From contig NC_077245.1 in NCBI RefSeq assembly GCF_947179165.1, positions 20,125,740 through 20,189,739 on the forward strand: a stretch of DNA of 64,000 nucleotides, given 5' to 3'. Shown here one piece after another: positions 11,179-21,569 of the stretch. The position numbers and the translations under genes are program-made. How positions within the stretch are numbered: position 1 is the first letter of the stretch; each line of letters starts with the position of its first letter. This DNA comes from Solanum dulcamara (taxonomy: Eukaryota > Streptophyta > Magnoliopsida > Solanales > Solanaceae). The notes below the pieces were generated by a model. That model made no database searches and was not told where the DNA came from. It saw only the letters and a list, made by a program, of their open reading frames with translations.

Positions 11179-12225
11179 GTTAACATGCGTTACAATGATA
11201 TCAGTCCAGTAGCTCTAATCAATGAGCCAGTTGAGGAGTCAGTAGTGAGAGGACGTGGTCAAGGTAGTGTTAGAGGGATATGATGGGGCAGAGGCCGAGG
11301 AAGGGAAACACTTGCTATGGGTAAAGCTCAAGCTAGGAATGTTCTGATAAAAAAGGTCCCTCCCGCACCCCAGGCTGAGGTAAAGGAGAATATGGAGATC
11401 GAGATTGAGGAGGATGTTTAACTACAGAAAGATGCACAGACTGGGACTACAGGACTTCCCCCTTTGGATCCAGCGACAACTCAATAGGTATTGACTTTTC
11501 TGAGTAGATTGTCCTGCTCTGGAGCCATTCCCACAGTGCCCGTTGCTCAAGCCCCAACCACTCACCCTGTTGTAGATACATCCCTTAGATGGATAGAGAA
11601 CTGGGTACTAGTGCTTTTTTCCTCTATTTCTGGGCCTAGTGATTACTGGAACTAAGCACGAGATGCTGACCAAGTTTTTTAAGTTGAAGCCTCCAGTGTT
11701 CAATGATTCTGAGACTGAGGATACCTATGAATTCATCTTGAACTCCTAAGAGAGACTTCATAAGTTGGGCATTGTACATCAGCATGGAGTTGAGTTTGCT
11801 ACTTTTCAGCTTCAAGGTGAGGCTAAGCAGTGGTGGAGAGTCTTTGTGGAATGCCAATCACCAGTTTTTCCTCCACTCACTTGAGTTTATTTCCATGCCT
11901 TATTTTAGGAGAAATATTTGCCCTAGACTATGAGAGATCTCAAAAAGGATGATTTTATGGCTCTTGAGCAGGGTGGTATGACTGTAGCCTCTTTTGAGGC
12001 TAAGTTCCATGCCTTGTCTAGATATGCTACACAGTTGGTAACTATTAAAGAGGAGTGGATTTGTCTGTTTGTCAAAGGTTTGAATCCCAAACTATAAGTT
12101 TTGTCTGTTCACATGACCTCTGTAGGTATAAGCTTTAATGAAGTGATAAACATTGTAAAGAAAGTGGAAGGAGTTTGATAGGATGGGCAGGCCAAGGCTT
12201 TGTCTAAGAAGCACAAGAATACAGG
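11176..12225 (+). pseudogene. Decayed Ty3 gag, unit 2
   Basis: This is a second copy of the gag remnant, uninterrupted by insertion and more easily read than unit 1. It begins ATGGTTAACATGCG. Conserved gag blocks are seen in broken frames at 11630-11900 (the KF-KL-P segment, the EF-ILNS-like segment and the WWR-V segment) and at 11990-12180 (the ATQLVTI segment and the F-EV-ID-V-KKVEG segment). Stop codons occur throughout. It runs directly into the middle of LTR copy c near 12225 at the same junction as unit 1. It is a capsid gene fragment with no later domains. Confidence 0.65.
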
Positions 12226-12974
12226 TAACTTCAATCCGCAAAAAGTAAAGCTCAAGTTCTTTAAAAACAATTAAGCTTTATTTCGAGGTAAGTGATGGTT
12301 TACTTTCTCGTATGTATTATGTATGATTGTTAATTACATCATTATACTGCTTACATGTATGTGAATTGGGAAAGATAAAATGAACCTAATGAAAAGACTA
12401 TTTTATAATTAATTACATGAAATGAACTTATTATTTGGTTATGCAAGTGTGTGAACTATTCATTATGATTGTGATTATGGTTGTTGGATCGTGTACCACA
12501 TCTGTATATATTATATCGGGTACCACATCAGTACATATTAGATTGAGTACTACACAGGTACATATAGTAATAGGTGTCATACTGACACACTAACTATTGG
12601 GACGAGTGTCACGCCAGCACACTAACAATTTGGGTATGGGTTCAATGAGAGGATTATCATTTACTGTTGTTTTTGTTATTGATATTATGAAACTATGTAC
12701 TGATCATGAGCTAATAACTGCATAATATATTCTATATATGTGTGGTTTACTATGTTATGGTTACTTGTATATATGTCATTTACTGTAATGGTCGTGTGAT
12801 CCTTCCAGTACACTATTGTTGTATGTACTAATACTATACTTGCTCTTTTTTTATTGAGTACAGGGTATCTTCAGGCGACTACTGACATACCTCAACTAGG
12901 AAATCATTGACTTATCGGATTTAAATGTGAGCTAATTCTTTCAGGCTGTCGTGGATCCATCTTATCTCTTAGTC
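12226..12974 (+). repeat. LTR copy c of the array, left part
   Basis: It aligns with LTR copies a and b and has a donor-like site at 12288 (CGAG/GTAAGTGATG). It is split by element C at 12975 and continues at 27753-28062. The bases TAGTC at 12970-12974 are repeated at 27748-27752. Confidence 0.7.
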
Positions 12975-14169
12975 TGTAATGACCCTCAAGGTCATTTCTT
13001 TCCTCCTCTAATCTTTTTAGTGTTTAAAGACTTTCTGTAGCGGCCCCAAGCCACTTATGACTTGCTGGCACTGACAGATTGGTTGCCTGGTCGTTTATTT
13101 GGGTTTTATACCAAATTCTTAATTTTAGAGCTCTTAGAGTTTGAATGGTTTATTTTGGTCAAAACTCTAGGAAAACAACCTCATAACAAAACTCTGATGA
13201 TTCTATTAGCTCCAAAATAGCCAAATTAGGCTAGTTGCATGGTTTGCAGGAGTATCGAGGCAATTAGTGCAAGTTTGGGGTTATTTAGCTCTTTAGTCTT
13301 TGAAATTTAGCCTAATGTTGAATTTGGTCAATATTCTTGGTAAACACACTCAAATTGAAATTCTATCAGTGTAGTTAGCTCCGAAATATCGAGTTTGGTC
13401 TGGAATGACCTTTTATTCTTGTCCCGTGACTTCCTATCTCATTTTGATCCCTTTTGTAGATCTTAGCTTAATATGGCACTTAGGTGTGTGACCCTATTTT
13501 TGTTGAGACAATCTCAGATGGAAATTTTGATTGTGCCATTGAGTCCAGAATTTTGAATTTGGTGGAGTAGCATAGTCCATTTACGCATGAAATTCTGAAC
13601 GAATCCCAAGAACCCTATATATTACTATATAGTATGAATTGTTTGTGGTTTGGATAGTATGTAGAGGGTTAGGCTCGATTCCTAGTTTATCATTCCTTTG
13701 TCTCGGTATGAGCCGTAAGCTAGGTTGCCTTTATAAGACTTCTAGTCTAGTTGGTAAGCTTGTTTATTGTACCTTAGTTTGGCCGTGATTAGCCTATTTT
13801 AGGTGGCTTGTTCGATGTTTATGATGGTTAGCAGATTAGTGCCTTAGACTTGAGTTTGGTTTGATCCTTAGTTGATGTAGCCATTGTTGGCACAGTTTTT
13901 GAGACTTAGTGTCCTTTTCTATTATAGCACATGCGTTGGAGTATTGGTATGATGGGTTTCACCTGGTTAGGCTTGTGAATTACTGTTGGATCCCAATTCT
14001 GGATTTCGAGCTAGAATGCCCTATGCTTTCTTTTTGTCGTTTAGTGGGGCTAGCTGTGTTTGTATTCTCGGGGTTGTATTCCAGTTGGAACTGGAGGTAT
14101 TATTTGACTAAAGTAGCACCTGTTTCCTCATATCTTCCTCCGTTTTACCCAATTAGGGTTGAGCTCTCT

Positions 14170-16501
14170 TATCACGCCCCGGGAGGGTACCCTAGACGTG
14201 ACCGGCACTTGAAAGCCATTTCTGACCTTCAAGCGAACCACCTGATTATATCACTCTATCATTCAGTCATATACGCTCAAAGAAAGGCTCTATCATAACA
14301 TGCTACTTACAATATGGGGGCCGAAGACCAAATATGTTTAACTCAACAAAATAAGTATAATAGGACTCCTCAAAATAATAGTCCAACCTCCCCACACTCT
14401 AGTCTATGAAGCCTCTATCAAAGTCTAGGAGGTGCCAATGACAAGCCCATGGCTACCAAGAAATCAAAGTAAAGGAAACGACAACAAAACTATACAAGAA
14501 AGTTCAACATCCTCTGGAAATTAGGAGGACTCACCAACTAGCTGAGAGTATATGTGGATCTTCAACGAAGCATCGGTTGATGATCTCTAGTACCTGTCTC
14601 TGCATCATGAAATGATGCAGGCCAAATGACGTCAGTACATGGAATGTACGAGTATGTAAAATGGCCGGATGAAACAAACATCAAGAAAACATCAACATCA
14701 ACTCAGGATCTCAACTCATACATACATGACAACTCACTCAAGTGTCCTAAGTCTAACAAGAATAGTTTAGACGGGACTAACTCATAAGCCACTCAACTCA
14801 ACTGACTCGGAGAACTATCAAGACCTAAATGGGAGTTTCTCTTATCCGACAACCATCACCTATGAGCCAGTGATAGTACAACAATCATACATTATTGCCA
14901 CGTCCGTCCATACCTTGCCAGGGCATGAACGCCTCCCTAATCATGGATACCATCGATTAGTCAAGTCCTATCATGTCAGGACAAATAAATGGGAAACATC
15001 CGACTTTAACGGTTCGATACCATGGGAAGCATCCGACTTTAATGGTTCCATCCCTACCTACGTTGGCGGCGTAGTTTTTGGGGTTCGAGTATGGACTATA
15101 CTCTTACCCACTTCGATGCTCGATACTCCTCTCATGACTCTATGCTCATAAGACTCCCTCCAATCATCTCAAACAAGCCCTCACGGCTAGTTTCATGTGG
15201 AATATTGCCCACTCATCAACTCTATCCTCATTCTCAACTCAATTAAGTCATAATGGCAAGTCTCATTTAGGACCTTGTCCACTCGTCAATTCTATCCTCC
15301 AATCAACTCAATCAAGCCTCATTTAAATAAGCATTTATGACATCTCCTCAAGACTCATCACAACTCTATGGCTTTAGCTCAACAATTCAAGTAGAATAAC
15401 ACATTTAAGGAAATTGACTTATACAACATAATCACCTGGTTAAAAAGGTCAATAAAAACATATTAACAACTCATCTCCATCAACTCATACTAACATGAAG
15501 ATTTTAGGAACTTCTTAGCTCAACAACCTCAACACATAAAAAATCAAATAAATAGGAGACAAAACTTGTTCAAGCATAATCCATACCAAGAAACTCTATT
15601 TTCATGGACATCTAACCTCAAAGCAAGAGTAGGCACATGGGTGGACTCAACACATGTTTTGGATAGCCTTACATACCTTAGGGAAGACTTGAAGAAAACC
15701 TTGATGTTGGGTCTTTAATGTAGAACTTGAATCTTGAAGCTCTTAGAATCCTTCTTGTTGGAAATGGAGAAGAAGAAGAAGAGAGAGAGAGAGGAACTCC
15801 TAGGGCTTTTTAGAGAAAGAGAGTGGCTGCAAAATATGATCCAAAATAGACTAGGGTGGTACATATATAATTTGGGTAAGTTCCCAAATTGACCCTCCTC
15901 ACAAAGTTCTGAAAATAGGCAAAAATGCTCCTGGGGCGATAGTGGCGCATCGCGCCATTGCAGCGCCAGGCTAATTACGCCTAAAACCTGCACACCTCGT
16001 AGTGGCGCGCCGCACCAAGGACCAAACTACTAAGGCACATTCTTGGCGCGATAGTGGCGCGTCGCGCCCTTACAACGCCAAGGCCATATTTTCTAGGTTC
16101 TGAGAATTTAGCCTGAAAAACCCTGTTGTGCTAGTTCATCTTAGGATCGACATATCTTTTGACTCCGAACTCCAAAAATTACATTCTTGGTGGCGTTGGA
16201 AAGAAGACTCGACGATCTTTAATTTGATGGGTCGTGGGCCACCCAGATTGTCATCTTTCGAAATATAAGGTCGTTGGAAGTCAACCCCTTAAGCGAACTC
16301 CTCCTCAAACTTAGCCACGACGAATCTTTTGGATTTGATTTGGTCCTAGGGGTCCTTCATGACCCCACATCACCTCTAACGCTGCTCAATTTCTCAAAGA
16401 CTCATCTTACTCATGCAAATGCTTCACAATACTTGAGTTCGACCTTACACATATATATGAAAGGTCCGAATTTTAGGGAATTTTTTTTGAGAGGTGTTAC
16501 A
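14170..16501 (-). repeat. 3' LTR of element A
   Basis: This 2332-bp copy matches 21570-23902. It has a GC-rich block of GGCGCGATAGTGGCGC-type repeats (15930-16080), TATA-like ACATATATAATTTGG at 15852-15866, a CT-rich leader (GA-rich on the plus strand, 15770-15790) and a donor-like site whose intron would start at 15676 (TAAG/GTATGTAAGG on the minus strand). Confidence 0.9.
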
Positions 16502-16514
16502 TTATCTCCCCTTT
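16502..16514 (-). promoter_or_regulatory. Polypurine tract of element A
   Basis: The minus strand reads AAAGGGGAGATAA directly before the 3' LTR start TGTAACACC. This is the plus-strand DNA priming site of an LTR retroelement. Confidence 0.8.
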
Positions 16515-16559
16515 GGGATCATTCGTCCTCAAATGACGAGTGACCAAGAATGGACTCGG

Positions 16560-17990
16560 GGTACAAATCACAATCAGAAATCCGTCAATCAACCAATCAA
16601 TTTTCTCAAACAATTACCAATCAAACTCATAATGCGCAAACAAATTCAAATCAAGGAAATGGACATTACCTTCAACATTCTCGTCGGTAGGCATGAATAT
16701 ATGTGGATATTTAGATTTCATAGATTCCTCCGCTTTCCATGTGGCTTCCTCAACAAATTGGTTTCTTCAAAGGACCTTGACTGAGGCGACCTCTTTGTTC
16801 CTCAATTTGCGAATTTAGCGATCAAGAATTTAGACCGAGACCTCTTCATAAGATAAGCTATCCTTAATTCCAACTCTATCAATGGGGACTACCAACGAGG
16901 GATCGCCCAGTCACTTTTTCAACATCAAAACGTGGAATACCGGATGAATAGAGGATAGCTTTGAGGGTAACTCCAACTCGTAGGCAACACTTCCAATTTG
17001 CCTCAAAATTTGGCAAGGACCAATATATCGGGGACTAAGCTTCCCTTTTGTCCCGAACCTCATGACTCCCTTCATGGGTGACACTTTCAAGTATACCCAG
17101 TCACCCACCTCAAACTCTAAGTCTCTCCTCCTCACATCGGTATAAGATTTTTGGCGTCTTTGGGCTGTCTTTAGCCTCTCTTGAATAACTCTCACCTTCT
17201 CCATGGCTTGGTGAACAAAGTCAGGCCCAATCAACTCAACCTCACCAAATTCAAACCACCCAATGGGCGATCTACACCTCCTCCCATACAAAGCTTCATA
17301 AGGAGCCATTTGAATGCTTGCATGATAACTATTATTATATGCAAACTCTATGAGAGGTAAGTGATCGTCCCAATTTCCTTTAAAGTCTAGCACACATGCC
17401 CTCAACATATCTTCCAATGTTTGGATAGTGCGCTCTGCTTGGCCATCTGTCTAGGGGTGGAAAGCCATACTCAAGTTCACCTTCGAACCCAGTCCCTTCT
17501 GAAAGGATTTCCAAAATTGGGAAGTGAATTAAGCTCCTCTGTCTGAGATGATAGACAAGGGAACCCCATGCAGTCTGACGATCTCTTGAATGTACAACTT
17601 TGCATAATCTTATACGGTGTCAATAGTCTTAACCGCCAAGAAGTGAGCTGATTTCGTCATCCTATCCACAATTACCCAAATCGAATCGTGTTGCTTTCGG
17701 GATTTTGGCAAACCAGTGATAAATTCTATGTTGATCATCTCCTACTTCCATTCCAGAATTTCTATGTTTTGGGCTAAACCACATGGCCTTTGATGCTCAA
17801 CCTTCACCTATTGGCAATTCGGGCACTTGGAAACAAATTCTGCAATATCCCTCTTCATCCCACTCCACCAATAGATTTCCCTCAAGTCGTGATACATTTT
17901 TGTGGAGCCTGGATGAATAGATTATCTGGAACTATGCACTTCGGCCATAATCCTCTCTCAAACATCATTGACATCAGGTACACATAATCT
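16560..17990 (-). pseudogene. Integrase with chromodomain-like tail, element A (broken)
   Basis: Integrase inserts retroelement DNA into the chromosome. On the minus strand the zinc-binding segment (ending CPNCQ) is near 17830. The catalytic core begins near 17720, where the first acidic residue reads Glu (IEFITGLP) instead of the usual Asp. The second Asp (ISDRGA) and the Glu ([13 protein letters not shown]) follow. An open stretch at 16911-17417 covers the end of the core and the GPY/F-type module ([12 protein letters not shown]). After a stop at 16911 the frame continues as a chromodomain-like tail (RNKEVASVKVLWRNQ, then EEATWEAEE-like residues), typical of chromoviruses that target heterochromatin. 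In-frame stops occur within the core. Confidence 0.8.
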
Positions 17991-18299
17991 ACTTTGGTAC
18001 CTCAACACACCATCTCCCCCTTTGGTGAAAACCATTACCTCTTGTTTGTGAACAACTCCCTTCAATTTGAGAAGGACGGGATCTTGATCTTGTTTCTCCT
18101 TTACCTCTGCCACAAGTGAGGATGTAGACCCATCCTGAACAGTAACTCCACCTTCATTGTTCTCTTCAAGATGGACTCCCAATGAGGCTAATCTATGTAC
18201 TTCCTTTGCCAATTCTCTCCTCCCCTCCTCCACCTGGGCAGTGCTACCCATAGACAACCTGCTAAGAGAATCAGCAACCATATTAGCTTTACCTGGATG

Positions 18300-19710
18300 G
18301 TAGAGGATGCTCATGTCATAGTCCTTGAGTAGCTCAAGCCAACTCCTTTGCCTCAGGTTGTGTTTCTTCTAGCTAAAGACGTATTGTAAGCTCTTGTGAT
18401 TGGTGAACACGTCAACATGCACCCCATACAAGTAGTGGCGCCAAATTTTAAGCGCAAATACCACAGCTGCCAGCTCAAGGTCATGAGTTGGGTAATTCCT
18501 CTCGTGAATCTTAAGCTGTCTCGAAGCATAGGCTATCACCTTCCCCCTTTGCATCAACACACAACCCAAACCAATTCTGGATGCATCACAGTAGACCACA
18601 AAGCCCTCTGTCCCATCGGGCAAAGTCAAGACAAGAGCAGTGGTTAACTTGGTCTTCAATTTCTGGAAACTCTCCTCACAAGCATCGGACCATTGTAACT
18701 TAGCCTTCTTTTGGGTCAGCTTAGTCAATGGTGATGATATGGATGAGAATCCCTCTACAAACCTTCAATAGTAGCCGGCCAAACCCAAAAAGCTTCTTAA
18801 CTCTGTCGGGGATGTGGGTCTGGGCTAATTTTTCACTACCTCGATTTTCTGAGCATCAACCTGAATACCATCTCCAGATACAATGTGGCCTAGGAAAGCC
18901 CCTGATGCAAGCCAGAATTCACATTTGGAGAACTTTGCATACAATACCTGGCTTTAGAGTTTGCAAGATGACTCTAAGATGATGGGTGTGCTTCTCCTCA
19001 TTCTTGGAGTAAACCAAAATATCATCTATGAATACAATCACAAACATATCAAGATATGGTTTAAATACCTAGTTCATGAGATCCATAAAAGATGCGGGGG
19101 CATTAGTCAACCCAAAGGACATGACCAAAAATTCAAAGTGGCCATAACGAGTCCAAAAAGTGTTCTTCGGAATATCACACTCCCTCACCTTCAACTGATG
19201 GTAGCCGGATCTCAGGTCTATCTTCGAGAAGCAAGTGGCACCCTGAAGTTGATCAAATAAGTCGTCTATTCTGGGGAAAGGGTATTTATTCTTTATGGTG
19301 ACCTTGTTCAGCTGCCTGTAGTTAATTCACATTCTAAGAGACCCATCCTTCTTTCGCACAAATAGGACCGGAGCACCCCATGGCGAGACACTCGGCCTAA
19401 TGAATCCCTTATCTAACAAGTCGTTCAACTGTTCTTTCAACTCCTTCAACTCGGCTGGAGCCATTCTATATGGAGGGATTGAGATAGGCTGGGTATCAGG
19501 AAGAAAATCCATCCCAAAGTCGATCTCCCTATCCAGAGGGACTCTAGGCAGATCTTCAGGAAAAACGTCAGGAAACTCGTTGACAACAGGAACTGACTCA
19601 AAGGGTGGGGACTCAATATTGTCATCTTTCACTCGGACAATGTGATAAACACACCCTTTTGAGATTAGCTTCCTGGCCCTAAGGTAAGAAATAAACTTAC
19701 CCTTAGGCAC
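18300..19710 (-). pseudogene. Reverse transcriptase and RNase H, element A (broken)
   Basis: This copies element RNA into DNA and removes the RNA strand. At 19327-19710 the minus strand encodes the linker and start of the reverse transcriptase (FPDVFPEDLP, then the ELKEQL-DLL-KGFIRPS block and VLFVRKKDGSLRM), ending at a TGA where the family has a Cys codon. The catalytic FIDDILVYS box is at about 19010-19040. The RNase H domain is open at 18369-18728, with VYCDAS, then HDLELAA, then [12 protein letters not shown], where the third acidic position is Asn. A TAG at about 18368 ends it. The frame resumes at 18314-17958 (YHPGKANMVADSLSR) toward integrase. Confidence 0.85.
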
Positions 19711-19806
19711 GACAGGACTCCTCTTCCACTCTATGACTGCCTCATTCGGGAATTTGAACTTAACAATCCGAGTCCTACAATCAATAGAGGCATAACAGAC
19801 ATAAAG

Positions 19807-20064
19807 CTAGTCCATGCTGAGGATCACATCAAAATCAACCATGTCCAACTCAACCAAGTCAGCCAAGGTATCCCTGTGATGAATTGACACAGTGCAATCT
19901 CTATAGACTCTCTCAGCTAAGACAGAATCACCCACAGGAATAGCTACACTGAAAGGCTCAAGAAGATATTCAGGAATTTTACTGAATTTACTAGCCACGT
20001 AAGGAGTTACAAAGGATAGTGTGGCACCCGGATCTATCAAAACATAATAGTCAAGAGAAGAGAC
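19807..20064 (-). pseudogene. Aspartic protease domain, element A
   Basis: The minus strand encodes a retropepsin-like domain with the active-site motif LIDPGATLSFV at about 20040-20005 and the conserved VILSMD block near its end, where TAG replaces the usual Trp codon at 19807-19809. It is in frame with the end of gag but separated by a TGA at 20065-20067. The domain would cut the Gag-Pol polyprotein. Confidence 0.75.
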
Positions 20065-21353
20065 TCAAATCATACCCACCACGACGTTTGGAGAGTTCTC
20101 TTGGTCTTGGCGACTACCCATGGTATACAAACGGTTTGCACCTCCCCTCGTGCATGAAGTAGTGCCCCTCTGATCACCCCTAGCCGGTGGTGCGGTGGTA
20201 GAATGCTGGGCTCTATTTCCCCCTGTTGGACACTCCCTCTGAAAATGATCCATTTGGCCGCATTTATAACAACCAACCCTTCCCGCTCTGCATTCTCCCA
20301 AGTAGACCCTACCACACTTGTCGCATGGTGGCTTCCCTCTCGAGCCTTGACTTACGTTGGCTTGGGATTGAGAACCCTGGGGTCTGAAACTCTGGCGACT
20401 CTGTCCCTGCCGATCATACCTGTTCTGCGGCATAGGTGCACTTGCTGTGGACAAGGCATAGTTGGGAGGCCTCTTCTGGAAGAAGGACCTGTTGCCCTTG
20501 TTTTGCCTCTGTTCATCCTCATGGCCCGCTGATCTTGCCTTTTTGCTCATATGCTCCTCTCTGTCCTTTCTCTTCTCATCCTCCACCTGTTGAGCATACA
20601 CTATTAATCTGGAAATATCCATATCGGAGATTAACAATGCTGCTTTGCACTCCTTCTTCACATGCCTCCCTAACCCAGAGACGAACTTCCTCATCTTTGA
20701 CCTCATATCTGGAATCATTTCTGGAGCATACCTGGACAGCTGGATGAACTTCAGGCCATACTCCTTAACAGTCATGCCTTCTTGTTTCAGATTTACAAAC
20801 TCCTCCACCTTCACTTCCCTCAATTCTTGGGGAAAGAAGTGGTCAAGAAAGGCTCTCTCAAATTCATCCCACCTAGCAGGTTTAGCATCCTCACCTCTAC
20901 CTTGCTCCCATTGGTTATACCAGATGTTTGCCACATCCTTGAGTTGATAAGAAACCAACTCAACCCCTCAATTTCCGTAGCATGTATAGCTTTAAGAATT
21001 TTCCACATCTCATAAATAAAGTTTTGGGGGTCTTCGTCGACCTTAGAACCCGTGAATGCCGGCAGATTCATTCTCAGGAAGTCTCGAATTCTGGCGGCAA
21101 CAGACGGCTCTTGGGAACTAGAGCTAAGAGTCGGCGAGCTCTGGTTACCATTTCGGGCAGCCATTAATTGCGTGAGCATTGCAATCGCCCTTTGAAATTC
21201 TGCCTCTAATGTGGGCGCAAGTGGAGTAGCAGGCACTTGAGGGGCCTCTGCATACCTCGCAGGTCGGCCTCTAGCCCTTGCCGGGCGTACCTCTGATTGG
21301 GGCATCTCGGCGTTATCAACATTCCTCTGGCTAGCCGTACGTTTAGGAGGCAT
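20065..21353 (-). pseudogene. Gag (capsid and nucleocapsid) of element A, frameshifted
   Basis: Gag packages element RNA into particles. The start is placed at 21353 (MPPKRTASQ), three bases after an AG acceptor-like site. The N-terminal part runs to about 20960, where a frameshift moves the reading to the frame open at 20958-20068. That part contains the capsid block (YQLKDVANIWYNQW, then the F-DHFFP and F-NLKQEGMTVKEY segments) and a CCHC zinc knuckle, CYKCGQMDHFQREC, near 20270-20230. A preceding CDKCG...C partial knuckle is also seen. A TGA closes gag at 20065. Confidence 0.85.
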
Positions 21354-21356
21354 TAT

Positions 21357-21370
21357 CTGTAACGTATAAA
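21357..21370 (-). promoter_or_regulatory. Candidate 3' splice site before gag of element A
   Basis: The minus strand reads TTTATACGTTACAG, then ATA, then the gag ATG at 21353. With the LTR donor at 23076 the predicted intron is 1720 bases (23076 down to 21357) and contains the LTR end and the primer-binding site. Confidence 0.45.
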
Positions 21371-21553
21371 CATATGAATTAGAAAGGAGTTTTATAGAGT
21401 TTAACTCTATCACACAAATTCAGAGTATGAAAGAAGTGAAACAATTCCTAATGTCTCATAGCCTCTTGATTATAAGTGCGGTGCACAACACACCCATAAG
21501 CAAGACTCTACTAGACATGGCTTCATAGACTCCCTAGGACACTTGAACTCAGT

Positions 21554-21565
21554 GCTCTGATACCA
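21554..21565 (-). promoter_or_regulatory. Primer-binding site of element A
   Basis: The minus strand reads TGGTATCAGAGC four bases inside the 5' LTR boundary. It is complementary to the 3' end of plant initiator methionine tRNA. Confidence 0.85.
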
Positions 21566-21569
21566 TATT

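Noticed and set aside
13909..14298. Protein-coding gene at 13909-14298
   Set aside because: The frame spans the junction between the LTR of element C and the LTR of element A and has no family features.
16274..16543. Small protein conserved at 16274-16543 and 23675-23938
   Set aside because: Both are the same plus-strand stretch of the two LTRs of element A. They are similar because LTRs are duplicates, not because of coding constraint.
18396..20947. Plus-strand coding regions in 18396-20947
   Set aside because: They run opposite to clear gag, reverse transcriptase and RNase H domains on the minus strand and show no recognisable protein features.
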